A stretch of DNA of 64,000 nt. Source: DATCLS01 sp036563805 (GTDB lineage Bacteria; Actinomycetota; Acidimicrobiia; Acidimicrobiales; VFJN01). Numbering within the stretch: the first letter of the stretch is position 1; each line of letters begins with the position of its first letter. Shown piece after piece: positions 38,905 through 47,217 of the stretch. The notes under the pieces were generated by a model. The model was not told the DNA's origin and did not search any database. It was given only the letters and a program-made list of their open reading frames with translations. The translations under genes were made by a program, and so were the position numbers. The DNA lies in assembly GCA_036563805.1 (NCBI GenBank), contig DATCLS010000102.1, positions 62,001-126,000 on the forward strand. The letters run 5' to 3'.

Positions 38905-39975
38905 ATGATCGCCAAGTCCGCCGAAACCGACAGGACCGACGGAACCGACGCGACCGTGACGACGGCGGCGGCCGCGGGCGGGGCCACCGCCCGGCGGACC
39001 ATGGCCCGGCGCAACATGGTGCCCCCGCCCGAGCTGCTGCCGGACGTGCTGCCCACCGACCGGCTGACGGCGACCGGCATGCCGGTGCCGACACTACGGG
39101 CCGAGCTGCGGCGCATCGACGACCGCCGCAACGTCGGCAGCGTGCTGCTCGCCTGGGGCCAGGCGGCGGCGACGATCGGCCTGGCGGCGTGGCTCGCCCA
39201 CCCGCTGGCCTACGCGGCGGCGGTCGTGCTCATGGGCCCGGCCTTCGCCCGCTTCGCCATCCTCGCCCACGAGGCCGCCCACAAGCTGCTGTTCACCAAC
39301 AAGCGGGCCAACGACCTCGTTGGCCGGTGGCTGCTGGCCTACCCGGCGTTCGTGCCGTTCGAGGCCTACCGGCGCAGCCACTTCGCCCACCACAAGGAGG
39401 AGTTCGGGCCGAACGAGCCCGACCTCAACCTCTACACCGGCTACCCGGTGACCAGGGCGAGCCTCCGGCGGAAGCTGATCCGCGACGCAGTCGGCATCTC
39501 GGGCTGGAAGAACCTGCGGCCGCTGCTGCGGGCGCTGCTCTCCCGGTCGTCGCGGCCGTTCGCCGCCCGCATCGTCGCCGCCCAGGTCGTGCTGCTGGGC
39601 CTGTTCACCGCGGCCGGCCGGCCCGAGCTCTACCCGCTGCTGTGGCTGCTGCCATGGATGACGTCGTGGCGCGTCCTCAACCGCCTGCGGGCCATCGCCG
39701 AGCACGGCGGCATGGAGCGCAGCCCCGACCGGCGGCGCACCACCCACCACGTCCGCCAGTCCCGGCTGGCCAGCTTCTGGCTCGTCCCCTACAACACCGG
39801 CTGGCACCTCGCCCACCACGTCGACATGGGCGTCCCGTGGCGGAACCTGCCCAAGCTCCACGCCGAGCTCGTGGCCGCCGGCTGGATCGTGCCGGAGCTG
39901 GAGTACCCGAGCTACCGTGCGCTGTGGGGTGCGCTGGCGTCCCGCGTAGAGTCGGAGGTCGCGACCGCTCCCTGA
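38905..39975 (+). CDS. Membrane fatty-acid desaturase family protein
   Basis: A 356-residue di-iron membrane desaturase or hydroxylase. The three histidine clusters are visible: HEAAH about residue 119, HFAHH about 155 and HLAHH near 295. Hydrophobic segments lie between them (LLAWGQAAATIGLAAWL, AYAAAVVLMGPAFA, VVLLGLFTAAG). An unusual Thr/Ala-rich N-terminal extension of about 40 residues precedes the conserved part. I chose ATG 38905 rather than the earlier in-frame GTG at 38869, which directly abuts the PaaX start codon. Substrate (acyl lipid, sphingolipid-like or carotenoid) is unknown. Control by PaaX next door is likely. Confidence 0.88.
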   Translation: MIAKSAETDRTDGTDATVTTAAAAGGATARRTMARRNMVPPPELLPDVLPTDRLTATGMPVPTLRAELRRIDDRRNVGSVLLAWGQAAATIGLAAWLAHPLAYAAAVVLMGPAFARFAILAHEAAHKLLFTNKRANDLVGRWLLAYPAFVPFEAYRRSHFAHHKEEFGPNEPDLNLYTGYPVTRASLRRKLIRDAVGISGWKNLRPLLRALLSRSSRPFAARIVAAQVVLLGLFTAAGRPELYPLLWLLPWMTSWRVLNRLRAIAEHGGMERSPDRRRTTHHVRQSRLASFWLVPYNTGWHLAHHVDMGVPWRNLPKLHAELVAAGWIVPELEYPSYRALWGALASRVESEVATAP

Positions 39976-40007
39976 AGCCCACCGGTCGACGACCGCCGAG
40001 GATCACG

Positions 40008-40073
40008 ATGACGATCGCCCCCGACAACGTCGAGCCCGCCCCCGTCGCCCGGACCGACCGCGAGGGCTGCTGA
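40008..40073 (+). CDS. Small ORF (21 aa) between desaturase and Fur-family gene
   Basis: ATG 40008 is preceded by a good ribosome site (GAGG, 7 nt away) and opens a 21-codon frame that begins M-T-I-A-P-D-N-V and ends R-E-G-C before TGA. It sits 32 nt after the desaturase and 9 nt before the Fur-family gene. It matches no small protein I know. It could be a leader for the regulator gene or chance. Confidence 0.35.
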   Translation: MTIAPDNVEPAPVARTDREGC

Positions 40074-40082
40074 GGCGGGATC

Positions 40083-40520
40083 GTGGAGGTCCACGACGAG
40101 GTCAGCGTGCGGCTGGCCGCCGCGGGGCACCGGTACACCGCCGGGCGCCGCACGCTGGTCGACGTGCTCGCCGCCAGCGGGCGCCCGCTGACCGTCCCGG
40201 AGATCATCCGGAGCGTCGGCGCCCAGGGCCTGCCCCAGAGCTCCGCCTACCGCAACCTGACCGTGCTGGTCGACGCCGGCGTCGTCCGCCGGGTGGCCGG
40301 CGGCCCCGGCCACGACCGGTTCGAGCTGGCGGAGGACCTGTCCGGACACCACCACCACCTGCTGTGCACGTCGTGCGGCGTGGTGGCCGACGTCCCGACG
40401 TCGCCCCGGCTCGAGCGGGCGGTGGCCGAGGCGGCCAAGCTGGCGTCGGCCGAGTCGGGGTTCGAGGTCGCGGGCCACCGCATCGACCTGGTCGGCCTGT
40501 GCGGCACCTGCCGGGGCTGA
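40083..40520 (+). CDS. Fur-family metal-responsive repressor
   Basis: A 145-residue protein with the Fur layout: winged helix (RYTAGRRTLVDVLAASGRPLTV, then SSAYRNLTVLVDAGVV), the metal-site segment GHHHHLLCTSCG, and the C-terminal second zinc cysteine pair LCGTCRG. The Y-R-N-L recognition helix and HHHH-L-x-C block are diagnostic. Fur, Zur, CatR or BldX-type roles cannot be separated on sequence alone. Being about 2 kb from the siderophore locus it is one candidate for binding the shared operator sites. However, those sites have AGG/CCT half-sites more like DtxR-family targets than a Fur box. GTG 40083 is the probable start. Confidence 0.9.
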   Translation: MEVHDEVSVRLAAAGHRYTAGRRTLVDVLAASGRPLTVPEIIRSVGAQGLPQSSAYRNLTVLVDAGVVRRVAGGPGHDRFELAEDLSGHHHHLLCTSCGVVADVPTSPRLERAVAEAAKLASAESGFEVAGHRIDLVGLCGTCRG

Positions 40521-40614
40521 CCCGGCCGCCGACCGGTCGCTGACGCGGCGCCGACCGCCACTCCCCGTGGGGGTTACTTCCGGTTACCGTGTCGGGCGAG
40601 GGGAGGCTCGATCG

Positions 40615-41811
40615 ATGGCACACTCGTCCCGCAGGCGGTGGCTGGCCGTGGCGCTCGCACTGGCGGCGTTCGGGGCCGCGGCGTGCTCCTCCGGGTCCGA
40701 TTCGGGCGGCGACCAGGCGGCCGACTCCGACGGCGCGCGTGCAGACCGCGCGGAGGCCGCGCCCGTCCCCGAGGCCGCCCGGGGCGCCGTCTACCCGGGC
40801 GACGCGTGGGAGCGCGGCGACGCGGCCGAGGCCGGCTTCGACCCGGCCCGCCTCGAGGCGCTGGCGGCCGAGGCCGAGGCCGCCGACTCGAACTGCCTGG
40901 TGGTGGCGCGGGACGGGCGCATCGTCGCCGACTGGTACTGGAACGGCACCGAGCGCGAGACGGTGCAGGAGGTCTTCTCGACCACCAAGTCGATCACCAG
41001 CACGCTCGTCGGCATCGCCCAAGCCGACGGCGCCCTCGACATCACCGACCCGGCTGCGGAGTACATCCCCGAGTGGGCCGACGGGCCGGCGTCGACCGTC
41101 ACCGTCGAGAACCTGCTGAGCAACGACTCCGGCCGGTTCTGGACCTTGGCCAACGACTACGTGACCCTGATCCAGACCGCCGACCGCACCGCGTTCGCCA
41201 TCGGCCTCGAGCAGAGCCACGAGCCGGGCGAGGTGTGGGTGTACAACAACGCCGCCATCCAGACGCTCGACGCCGTGCTGGAGGAGGCGACCGGCGTCGA
41301 CCCCGCCGAGTTCGCCGAGGAGCGCCTGTTCGCGCCGACCGGCATGCGGCACACCGCCATGTCGCACGACAACGCCGGCAACACCAACACGTTCTTCGGC
41401 CTCCAGACGACGTGCGAGGACATGGTCCGGTTCGGCTACCTGTTCCTGCGGCGCGGGCACTGGGACGGGACGCAGGTCGTGCCCGAGGAGTGGGTGGAGG
41501 CCGCCACCGGAAGGCCGTCGCAGGACATCAACGAGGCCTACGGCTACCTGTGGTGGCTCAACCGCCCGGCCGCGGCGTCCAACCCGGCCGAGTCGCTCCC
41601 CCGACAGGAGGCGGCCGAGGCGCCGGTCCGCCAGACGGCGCCCGAGGCCTCCGAGGACATGTTCTGGGCCCTCGGCCTCGGCGGCCAGGTCGTCCAGGTC
41701 GACCCGGCGACCGAGACCGTCGTCGTGCGCTTGGGGCCCGGCAACCCGACCGCCCAGTTCGGCTCGGCGCAGACCGCCCGGGTCGTGACCGAGGCGCTCG
41801 TCGAGCCCTGA
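40615..41811 (+). CDS. Beta-lactamase/PBP-superfamily serine hydrolase, lipoprotein
   Basis: A 398-residue class C beta-lactamase/esterase-like hydrolase. The catalytic S-x-x-K is STTK in the segment EVFSTTKSITSTLVG, and the Y-x-N is YNN in VWVYNNAAIQTL. A C-terminal strand with GLGGQVVQVDP replaces the K-T-G box. It resembles NylB-type or esterase EstB-like proteins more than drug-resistance enzymes. A lipobox signal (LALAAFGAAAC) anchors it outside the cell. I chose ATG 40615 because GGGAGG lies 9 nt upstream. It is not obviously part of the siderophore system, and the export signal argues against a cytosolic release-thioesterase role for the NRPS. Confidence 0.88.
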   Translation: MAHSSRRRWLAVALALAAFGAAACSSGSDSGGDQAADSDGARADRAEAAPVPEAARGAVYPGDAWERGDAAEAGFDPARLEALAAEAEAADSNCLVVARDGRIVADWYWNGTERETVQEVFSTTKSITSTLVGIAQADGALDITDPAAEYIPEWADGPASTVTVENLLSNDSGRFWTLANDYVTLIQTADRTAFAIGLEQSHEPGEVWVYNNAAIQTLDAVLEEATGVDPAEFAEERLFAPTGMRHTAMSHDNAGNTNTFFGLQTTCEDMVRFGYLFLRRGHWDGTQVVPEEWVEAATGRPSQDINEAYGYLWWLNRPAAASNPAESLPRQEAAEAPVRQTAPEASEDMFWALGLGGQVVQVDPATETVVVRLGPGNPTAQFGSAQTARVVTEALVEP

Positions 41812-41996
41812 GCCGGCGACGGGCCCCACGGGCCGCGCCGCGGCCGGATCGCCTCGCGGCGACGCCCGGGGTCGACCGACGGCGTCGGCGGGCGACCCGA
41901 CGAGCAAGAACCGAACCGTCCGTGAAAGATCTGTACGTTGGGGGAACGGCCGGTGCGCCATACTGGCGACTATGCGAGGCGAAGGAGGCACGAAGC

Positions 41997-42875
41997 GTGA
42001 GCGATGACCGGCGCGGACCGACCAGCGGCGGCGTCGCCGACGTGCCCCAGACCCGCGAGGCCGTCGACGCCCGACCGGTCGAGATCGACGGCAGCACCGC
42101 CCGCCCCGCCCGGGTCTACGACTACGTGGCGGGTGGCCGGGACAACTTCTCGGCCGACCGCCGGGTCGCCGAGCACGCCGCGGCGGCTTACGGCGAGGTC
42201 GGCCTCGACCTCGCCAAGGAGGCCGTGAAGGCCGACCGCGAGTTCCTCGTCCGCGCCGTCCGCTACCTGGTGGCCGAAGCCGGCATCCGCCAGATCCTCG
42301 ACATCGGCACCGGCATCCCCCACCAGGACAACCTCCACGAGATCGCCCAACGCCTCGCCCCCGAGTCGCGGGTCGTCTACGTCGACGACGACGCCGTCGT
42401 GCTGGCGCACGCCCATCGGCTGCGGCGGAGCACGCCCCAGGGCCGCACGGCCTACATCGACGCCGACCTGCGCCAGCCCGACAAGGTGCTGGGCCGGGTG
42501 CCCGAGACGCTCGACCTGGCCCAGCCGGTCGCCGTCACGCTGTTCGGCACCCTGCACCACGTGTGCGACGAGGACGGCCCCCACGAGCTGGTGCGCCGGT
42601 TCGTCGACGCCGTGCCGTCGGGCAGCTACCTGGCGCTCTCGCACATCACCAACGACGTCCTCACCGAGGCGGTCGACGAGGCGGCCCGGCGCATCAACGA
42701 GACCGGCACCGGCTTCCGGCTCCGGGTGCGCGGCCGGGCTGACGTCCTGCGGTTCTTCGACGGGCTCGAGCTGGTCGAGCCCGGGCTGGTGACGCCCGAC
42801 GAGTGGCGCCACGACGACCCGCCCGCGCGCGACTGGGAGGTGCCCTACTACGTGGGCGTCGGCCGCAAGCCTTAG
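41997..42875 (+). CDS. SAM-dependent methyltransferase, Methyltransf_19 (DUF574) family
   Basis: A 292-residue protein. The family hallmark N-terminus (ARPARVYDYVAGGRDNFSADR) is followed by the SAM site ILDIGTGIP, VVYVDDDAVVLAHA, and the later LFGTLHHVCDEDGP. GTG 41997 has an ideal ribosome site (GGAGG, 8 nt upstream). The target is unknown. These proteins are abundant in actinomycetes and are often found with XRE/DUF5753 regulators, as here (next gene 90 nt downstream). In the 185 bp upstream I see only weak promoter-like hexamers. Confidence 0.88.
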   Translation: MSDDRRGPTSGGVADVPQTREAVDARPVEIDGSTARPARVYDYVAGGRDNFSADRRVAEHAAAAYGEVGLDLAKEAVKADREFLVRAVRYLVAEAGIRQILDIGTGIPHQDNLHEIAQRLAPESRVVYVDDDAVVLAHAHRLRRSTPQGRTAYIDADLRQPDKVLGRVPETLDLAQPVAVTLFGTLHHVCDEDGPHELVRRFVDAVPSGSYLALSHITNDVLTEAVDEAARRINETGTGFRLRVRGRADVLRFFDGLELVEPGLVTPDEWRHDDPPARDWEVPYYVGVGRKP

Positions 42876-42926
42876 GGCGCGACCCACTCGCGCGCAGCGT
42901 GACTTGGGGGTTGGCCGGCCCGACGA

Positions 42927-42939
42927 CGTAGCGTCTACG
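42927..42939. promoter_or_regulatory. Short inverted repeat upstream of the XRE regulator
   Basis: CGTAG-CGT-CTACG (5-bp arms, 3-bp spacer) lies 26 bp before the ATG of the XRE gene, a plausible self-regulatory site. Short and therefore weak evidence. Confidence 0.3.
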
Positions 42940-42965
42940 GACGGTGACGCTGGGGAGGCCGGGGA

Positions 42966-43829
42966 ATGATCAGCCCCTACGTACGTCGCATGCGGCTGGC
43001 TGCCGAGCTGAAGGCTGCGCGCGTGGACGCAGGACTGACGCACAAGCAGTTGGCGAAGATGATCGGCCAGAGCCGGGCGCAGATCTCCCGGCTCGAGAAC
43101 GGCCACACCGTCGACCTGGGCGACGTCATGCAGATCCTGGACGCGCTCGGCATCGACGGCGACGACTGGATCCGCATGGTGACGATCGCCCGCGACGCGG
43201 CCACGCGCGGCTGGTGGGACTCGAACAAGGCCATGGGCCCGCGCCAGGCCCTGCTGGCCGACCTGGAGGCCGGGGCGGCGACGATCCGCGAGTTCCAGCC
43301 CACGTTCGTCCCCGGGCTGCTGCAGACGCCGCAGTTCACCCACGCCCGGGTCGAGGCCGAGCGGCTGGCCGGCCAGACCGCGTCGGTGCCGGCCAAGGAG
43401 GTCGAGGCGTGCAGCGGTCGCCAGCGGATGCTGCGCCGGCCGGGCGGGCCGACCTACGAGGTGATCCTCGACGAGGTGGCGGTGCGACGCCTGGCCGCCC
43501 CGCCCGAGGTGGTCAAGGCGCAGCTCTACCACGTGGCCGCCGTGCTCAACCGCTACCCCAAGTTCAGCCTGCGGGTGCTGCCGGTCGACGCCGTCGTGCC
43601 GACCTACAACATGCCGCGCACGGCGTTCTCGCTGTACACGTTCCCCGACCCCGACGACCCTGACGTGGTCGTCGTCGACGTCGCCACCGACCACTTCGTG
43701 CTCAGCGACGTCGACGACGTCAAGCGCTACGACGAGCTGTACGGCCAGCTGCGCGACGCGGCCTGGGACGAGGACACCAGCGTCGACTACCTGATCGAGG
43801 TCGCCGCCGAGCAGGACGAGCCCGGCTGA
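42966..43829 (+). CDS. XRE-type regulator with DUF5753 domain
   Basis: A 287-residue protein. The N-terminal helix-turn-helix (LKAARVDAGLTHKQLAKMIG, then SRAQISRLENGHTV) is followed by the DUF5753 region (FQPTFVPGLLQTPQFTHA) and a C-terminal LYHVAAVLNRYPKFSLRVLP segment typical of the Streptomyces whiJ-like group. ATG 42966 has GGGGAGG upstream. In actinomycetes these usually pair with small DUF397 proteins; no DUF397 gene is visible here, but a Methyltransf_19 gene precedes it. Confidence 0.9.
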   Translation: MISPYVRRMRLAAELKAARVDAGLTHKQLAKMIGQSRAQISRLENGHTVDLGDVMQILDALGIDGDDWIRMVTIARDAATRGWWDSNKAMGPRQALLADLEAGAATIREFQPTFVPGLLQTPQFTHARVEAERLAGQTASVPAKEVEACSGRQRMLRRPGGPTYEVILDEVAVRRLAAPPEVVKAQLYHVAAVLNRYPKFSLRVLPVDAVVPTYNMPRTAFSLYTFPDPDDPDVVVVDVATDHFVLSDVDDVKRYDELYGQLRDAAWDEDTSVDYLIEVAAEQDEPG

Positions 43830-43896
43830 CCGGGCCCGCCGGGCCGGTGCGCTCGGCAGTGCCCACCGGCTGCGGGCCCACCGGGTGCACCGATCC

Positions 43897-43922
43897 CGCC
43901 TCCGGTGGGCCCGCCGGAGGCG
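43897..43922. terminator. Bidirectional hairpin terminator between convergent genes
   Basis: Perfect 9-bp arms CGCCTCCGG (43897-43905) and CCGGAGGCG (43914-43922) flank an 8-nt loop. It lies between the stops of the XRE gene (43829) and the M13 peptidase gene (43941). There is no T-run, as is common in high-GC actinobacteria. Confidence 0.6.
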
Positions 43923-43940
43923 GTCCTGGCCGAGGCGGGC

Positions 43941-45911
43941 CTACCAGATGCGGACCCGGGCCTCGGGGGCGAGCCACATGCCGTCGCCCTCCCGCACCCC
44001 GAAGGCCTCGTGGAACTCGTCGAGGTTGCGCACGACGTTGGCCCGGAACTCGGGCGGCGAGTGCGGGTCGATGGCCAGCCGGCGGATCTGCTCCTCCTTG
44101 CGGGTCACCGTGCGCCACACCTGGGCCCAGCCGATGAACAGGCGCTGGCTGCCGGTCAGACCGTCGATCACCGGCGGCTCCTGCCCCTCGAGGCTCAGCA
44201 GGTACGCCTTGTGGGCGATCTGGATGCCGCCGAGGTCACCGATGTTCTCGCCGACGGTCAGGGCGCCGTTGACGTGGTGCCCCTCGAGGCCGGCCGGCTC
44301 GAAGCCGTCGTACTGCTCGATCAGCGCCCGGGCCCGCTCCTCGAACCGCTTGCGGTCCTCGTCGGTCCACCAGTCGGTGAGGTTGCCGTCGCCGTCGTAG
44401 CGGCTGCCCTGGTCGTCGAAGCCGTGGCCCAGCTCGTGGCCGATGACCGCCCCGATGCCGCCGAAGTTCACGGCGTCGTCGGCGTCGGGGTCGAAGAACG
44501 GCGGCCGCAGGATCGCCGCGGGGAAGACGATCTCGTTCATCCCCGGGTTGTAGTAGGCGTTGACCGTCTGCGGCGTCATGTGCCACTCGTCGCGGTCGAT
44601 CGGCTTGCCGATCTTGGCCAGGTTGCGGTCGGACTCGAAGGCGGCGGCCCGACGCACGCTGCCCAACAGGTCGTGGCGGTCGATCTCGAGCGCCGAGTAG
44701 TCGCGCCAGCGGTCGGGGTAGCCGATCTTGGGCGTGAACTTGGCCAGCTTGGCCAGGGCCCGCTCCTTGGTCTCGGGCGACATCCAGTCGAGCTGCTCGA
44801 TGTCGACCCGGTAGGCCTCGACCAGCCAGCCGACCAGCCGCTGCATGTGGGCCTTGTGCTCGGGCGGGAAGTGGCGGGCGACGTACAGTCGGCCCACCGC
44901 CTCGCCGAGCGCCTCCTCGATGACGCCGACGCCGCGCTTCCAGCGCTCCCGCAGCTCGGGGATGCCCGACAGCCGCGTGCCGTAGAAGGCGAAGTTGGCC
45001 TCGACGAACCGGGACGACAGGTACGGCGCCGCCGCATGCACGTGGTGGAACGTCAGCCACGCCTTCCAGTCCTCCAGCGGCAGCTCGGTCAGCAACCGGC
45101 CCGCGGCCTCGATGGCGTCGGGCTGGTGGACGATCACCTCGTCGAACGCCCCGGGCGGGGCGGCCAGCCCCTCCAGCCAGGCGTCCCAGTCGAAGCCCGG
45201 CGCCATCTCCTTCAGCTGGGCGCGGGTCCGCCGGTTGTGGGTCTTGAGGGCGTCGCGGCTGTCGACGGTCGTCCAGTGGCTCTTGGCCAGGGCCGTCTCC
45301 AGCGCCATGATCCGCTCGGCGGCGCCGGTCGGATCGGGCTCGTCGACCAGCCGCAGCATGGTGGCGACGTGCTCGACGTAGGCGGCGCGGGTCTCGGCGT
45401 GAGCGTCCTCGCGGTAGTAGGCCTCGTCGGGCAGCCCGAGCCCGCCCTGGACGAGGTTGACGATGTAGCGGGTGGCATCGTCGCCGTCGTTGTCGACGTA
45501 CCAGTAGACCACGCTCCCGGTGCCGTGCCGCTGGAGCCTCCCCAGCAGGCGGAGGAACGCGCTCGTGTCGGCGACCGCACGGATCTCGGCCAGGTCGTCG
45601 GCCAGCGGCTCGGCGTCGCGCCGCTCGACCTCGTCCTCGTCCATGAACGCGGCCCACAGGTCGCCGACCTTGCGCTCGTCGCTACCGGGCGGGGCGTCGC
45701 CGGCCGCCGCCTCCTCGGCCAGCGCCCGCACGTCGCGCTCGGCCTGGTCGTGCAGCTCGTAGAACGCGCCGTGGGAGGCGCGGTCCGGCGGGATCTCGGT
45801 CTCGGCCAGCCACCGGCCGTTCACGTGGCGGAACAGGTCGTCCTGCGGGCGCACGTCGTCGGACAGCTCGTCGACGGCGATGCCGCTGCGGGTGCTGGCG
45901 CTCGTGGGCAT
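43941..45911 (-). CDS. M13 family zinc metallopeptidase (neprilysin/PepO-like)
   Basis: A 656-residue protein, normal for the family. The zinc site HELGH is in GAVIGHELGHGFDDQGS near residue 490, and the third ligand region ENIGDLGGIQIA follows about 60 residues later. The substrate-binding N-A-Y-Y-N-P-G-M-N-E-I-V-F-P segment precedes it. The N-terminal half contains the regulatory helical domain. No signal peptide or membrane anchor is visible, so it is likely a cytosolic oligopeptidase like PepO. ATG 45911 directly precedes conserved sequence (VDELSDDVRPQDDLFRHVNGRW). It is followed by a hairpin terminator and appears monocistronic. Confidence 0.95.
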   Translation of the reverse strand: MPTSASTRSGIAVDELSDDVRPQDDLFRHVNGRWLAETEIPPDRASHGAFYELHDQAERDVRALAEEAAAGDAPPGSDERKVGDLWAAFMDEDEVERRDAEPLADDLAEIRAVADTSAFLRLLGRLQRHGTGSVVYWYVDNDGDDATRYIVNLVQGGLGLPDEAYYREDAHAETRAAYVEHVATMLRLVDEPDPTGAAERIMALETALAKSHWTTVDSRDALKTHNRRTRAQLKEMAPGFDWDAWLEGLAAPPGAFDEVIVHQPDAIEAAGRLLTELPLEDWKAWLTFHHVHAAAPYLSSRFVEANFAFYGTRLSGIPELRERWKRGVGVIEEALGEAVGRLYVARHFPPEHKAHMQRLVGWLVEAYRVDIEQLDWMSPETKERALAKLAKFTPKIGYPDRWRDYSALEIDRHDLLGSVRRAAAFESDRNLAKIGKPIDRDEWHMTPQTVNAYYNPGMNEIVFPAAILRPPFFDPDADDAVNFGGIGAVIGHELGHGFDDQGSRYDGDGNLTDWWTDEDRKRFEERARALIEQYDGFEPAGLEGHHVNGALTVGENIGDLGGIQIAHKAYLLSLEGQEPPVIDGLTGSQRLFIGWAQVWRTVTRKEEQIRRLAIDPHSPPEFRANVVRNLDEFHEAFGVREGDGMWLAPEARVRIW

Positions 45912-45941
45912 GGCGCCAGCGTAGAGGCGGGGACGCCCGTC

Positions 45942-47177
45942 TCAGGCTCGGAGCGCGGTGGGCCGCGCCCGAGCCTTCCGCTCGGCCCGCCTGCCCCGCT
46001 CGGGCCGCGGGACCGGCCGTGGCGGCGCCTGGCCGTTCCGCGGCGCCCGGCCGTTCCGTGCCGGCGCCGGCCGGGACCCCGGCCGCCGGACCGGGCGCGG
46101 GGCCGGCCCGGAGGCCGTGCCGGCGTCCCGACCGTTGGCCCGGGGCGACCCGTCCCGGGGCGGCCCCCCGCCGGTCGCTGGGCCCGGCGCCCGGTCGGCG
46201 CCTGCGGGCGGCTCGGGGCCGGGACCCAACCCCGTGTCGTCCCCGGGCGATTCCGGGCTCAGCGCGGTCTGGACGAGCCCGACGCCGGTCAGGACCAGCA
46301 CAGCGCCCGCCAGCTGGGGCCCGGTCAGGACCTGGCCCAGCCACAGCCAGGCGACGGCCCCGGCCACGACCGGCTCGAGCATCCCGACGATGCCGGTGGT
46401 CGTCGGCGCCAGGTGCCGCAGGGCGGCGACGTCGAGCGTGTAAGGCAGGAGCGTGCCCAGGACCACGACCCAGGCCACGGCCGCCCACACGGGGACCGAC
46501 ACGCCCGCGAGGCTGCCGAGCAGCGAGGCCGAGCGGGTCAGCACCGCCGGGTCGAACGACCACCACGGCTGGACGACGGCCCAGAACCCGGCGGCCACCA
46601 CGAACATCCAGAACGACACCGACAGCGGGTCGTTCTGGGCCAGCGTCCGCTTGCCGAGCAGGTAGAACGTGGCCAGGCAGGCGGCGGCGGCCACCGCAGC
46701 CGCCACGCCGACCGGGTCGAGGCCGGTGTCGCGCCACACCTGGGCGACGAGCGCCAGGCCGGTCAGCGCCAGGCCCAGCGCCAGCCACACCCGGCGCGGG
46801 ACCAGCTCGCGCAGCACCGCCCGCGTGTAGACGGCGACCATCAGCGGGCTGGCGAACTCAAGCAGCAGGGCGATGCCCACCGGCAACCGGTCGATGGCGA
46901 TGAAGTACAGCCACTGGATCAGGGCGGCGCCGCTGAGGCCGAGCGCCACCAGCGCCGGCAGGTCGCGCCGGTCGATGCGCAGGGCGGCCGGCCGGGTCAG
47001 GCCGAGCACGGCGAGCAGCCCGAGCGCCGAACCCGTGCACCGGAGCGCGGCGAGCCGGGCCGGCTCGATGCCCGCTGTGAGCACCACCTTGGCCACGCTG
47101 GCGCTCACACCGAACAGAGCCGCGCCGACCAGCACGTACGCGTAGCCGCGCGCGGGGGAGTAAGGGGTGTTACGCAC
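45942..47177 (-). CDS. EamA/DMT-family transporter with long disordered tail
   Basis: A 411-residue protein whose first 300 residues form ten predicted helices in two EamA repeats (start GYAYVLVGAALFGVSASVAK; second repeat includes ACLATFYLLGKRTLAQND and LEPVVAGAVAWLWLGQ). The RhtA-like pattern suggests metabolite or amino-acid efflux. The last 110 residues are Pro/Arg/Gly-rich and probably disordered and cytosolic. The GTG start at 47177 lies beside an 11-bp inverted repeat shared with the divergent CGNR regulator gene, which is therefore its likely controller. Confidence 0.88.
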   Translation of the reverse strand: MRNTPYSPARGYAYVLVGAALFGVSASVAKVVLTAGIEPARLAALRCTGSALGLLAVLGLTRPAALRIDRRDLPALVALGLSGAALIQWLYFIAIDRLPVGIALLLEFASPLMVAVYTRAVLRELVPRRVWLALGLALTGLALVAQVWRDTGLDPVGVAAAVAAAACLATFYLLGKRTLAQNDPLSVSFWMFVVAAGFWAVVQPWWSFDPAVLTRSASLLGSLAGVSVPVWAAVAWVVVLGTLLPYTLDVAALRHLAPTTTGIVGMLEPVVAGAVAWLWLGQVLTGPQLAGAVLVLTGVGLVQTALSPESPGDDTGLGPGPEPPAGADRAPGPATGGGPPRDGSPRANGRDAGTASGPAPRPVRRPGSRPAPARNGRAPRNGQAPPRPVPRPERGRRAERKARARPTALRA

Positions 47178-47179
47178 TA

Positions 47180-47215
47180 GACTCCTGACACTACGGGCCC
47201 AGTATGTCAGGAGTC
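47180..47215. promoter_or_regulatory. Perfect inverted repeat between EamA exporter and CGNR regulator
   Basis: GACTCCTGACA (47180-47190) and TGTCAGGAGTC (47205-47215) are perfect 11-bp arms with a 14-bp spacer. They fill the 40-bp gap between the divergent starts at 47177 and 47218. The symmetry and location point to an operator for a dimeric regulator, most simply the CGNR protein encoded beside it. Confidence 0.65.
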
Positions 47216-47217
47216 AA

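Noticed and set aside
40083..40520. Naming the Fur-family protein as the regulator of the siderophore genes
   Set aside because: Proximity alone is not enough; the operator-like sites look more like DtxR-family half-sites, and the protein could equally be a Zur or another Fur subtype.
40615..41811. The beta-lactamase-like hydrolase as the missing PBP-type (SurE-like) release thioesterase of the NRPS
   Set aside because: It has SxxK and YxN motifs but a clear lipoprotein signal peptide, so it should work outside the cell, and it is not in the siderophore operon.
41830..41845. GGCCGCG-C-CGCGGCC inverted repeat as a terminator for the serine hydrolase gene
   Set aside because: A one-base loop cannot form a normal hairpin, and such GC palindromes arise by chance in this base composition.
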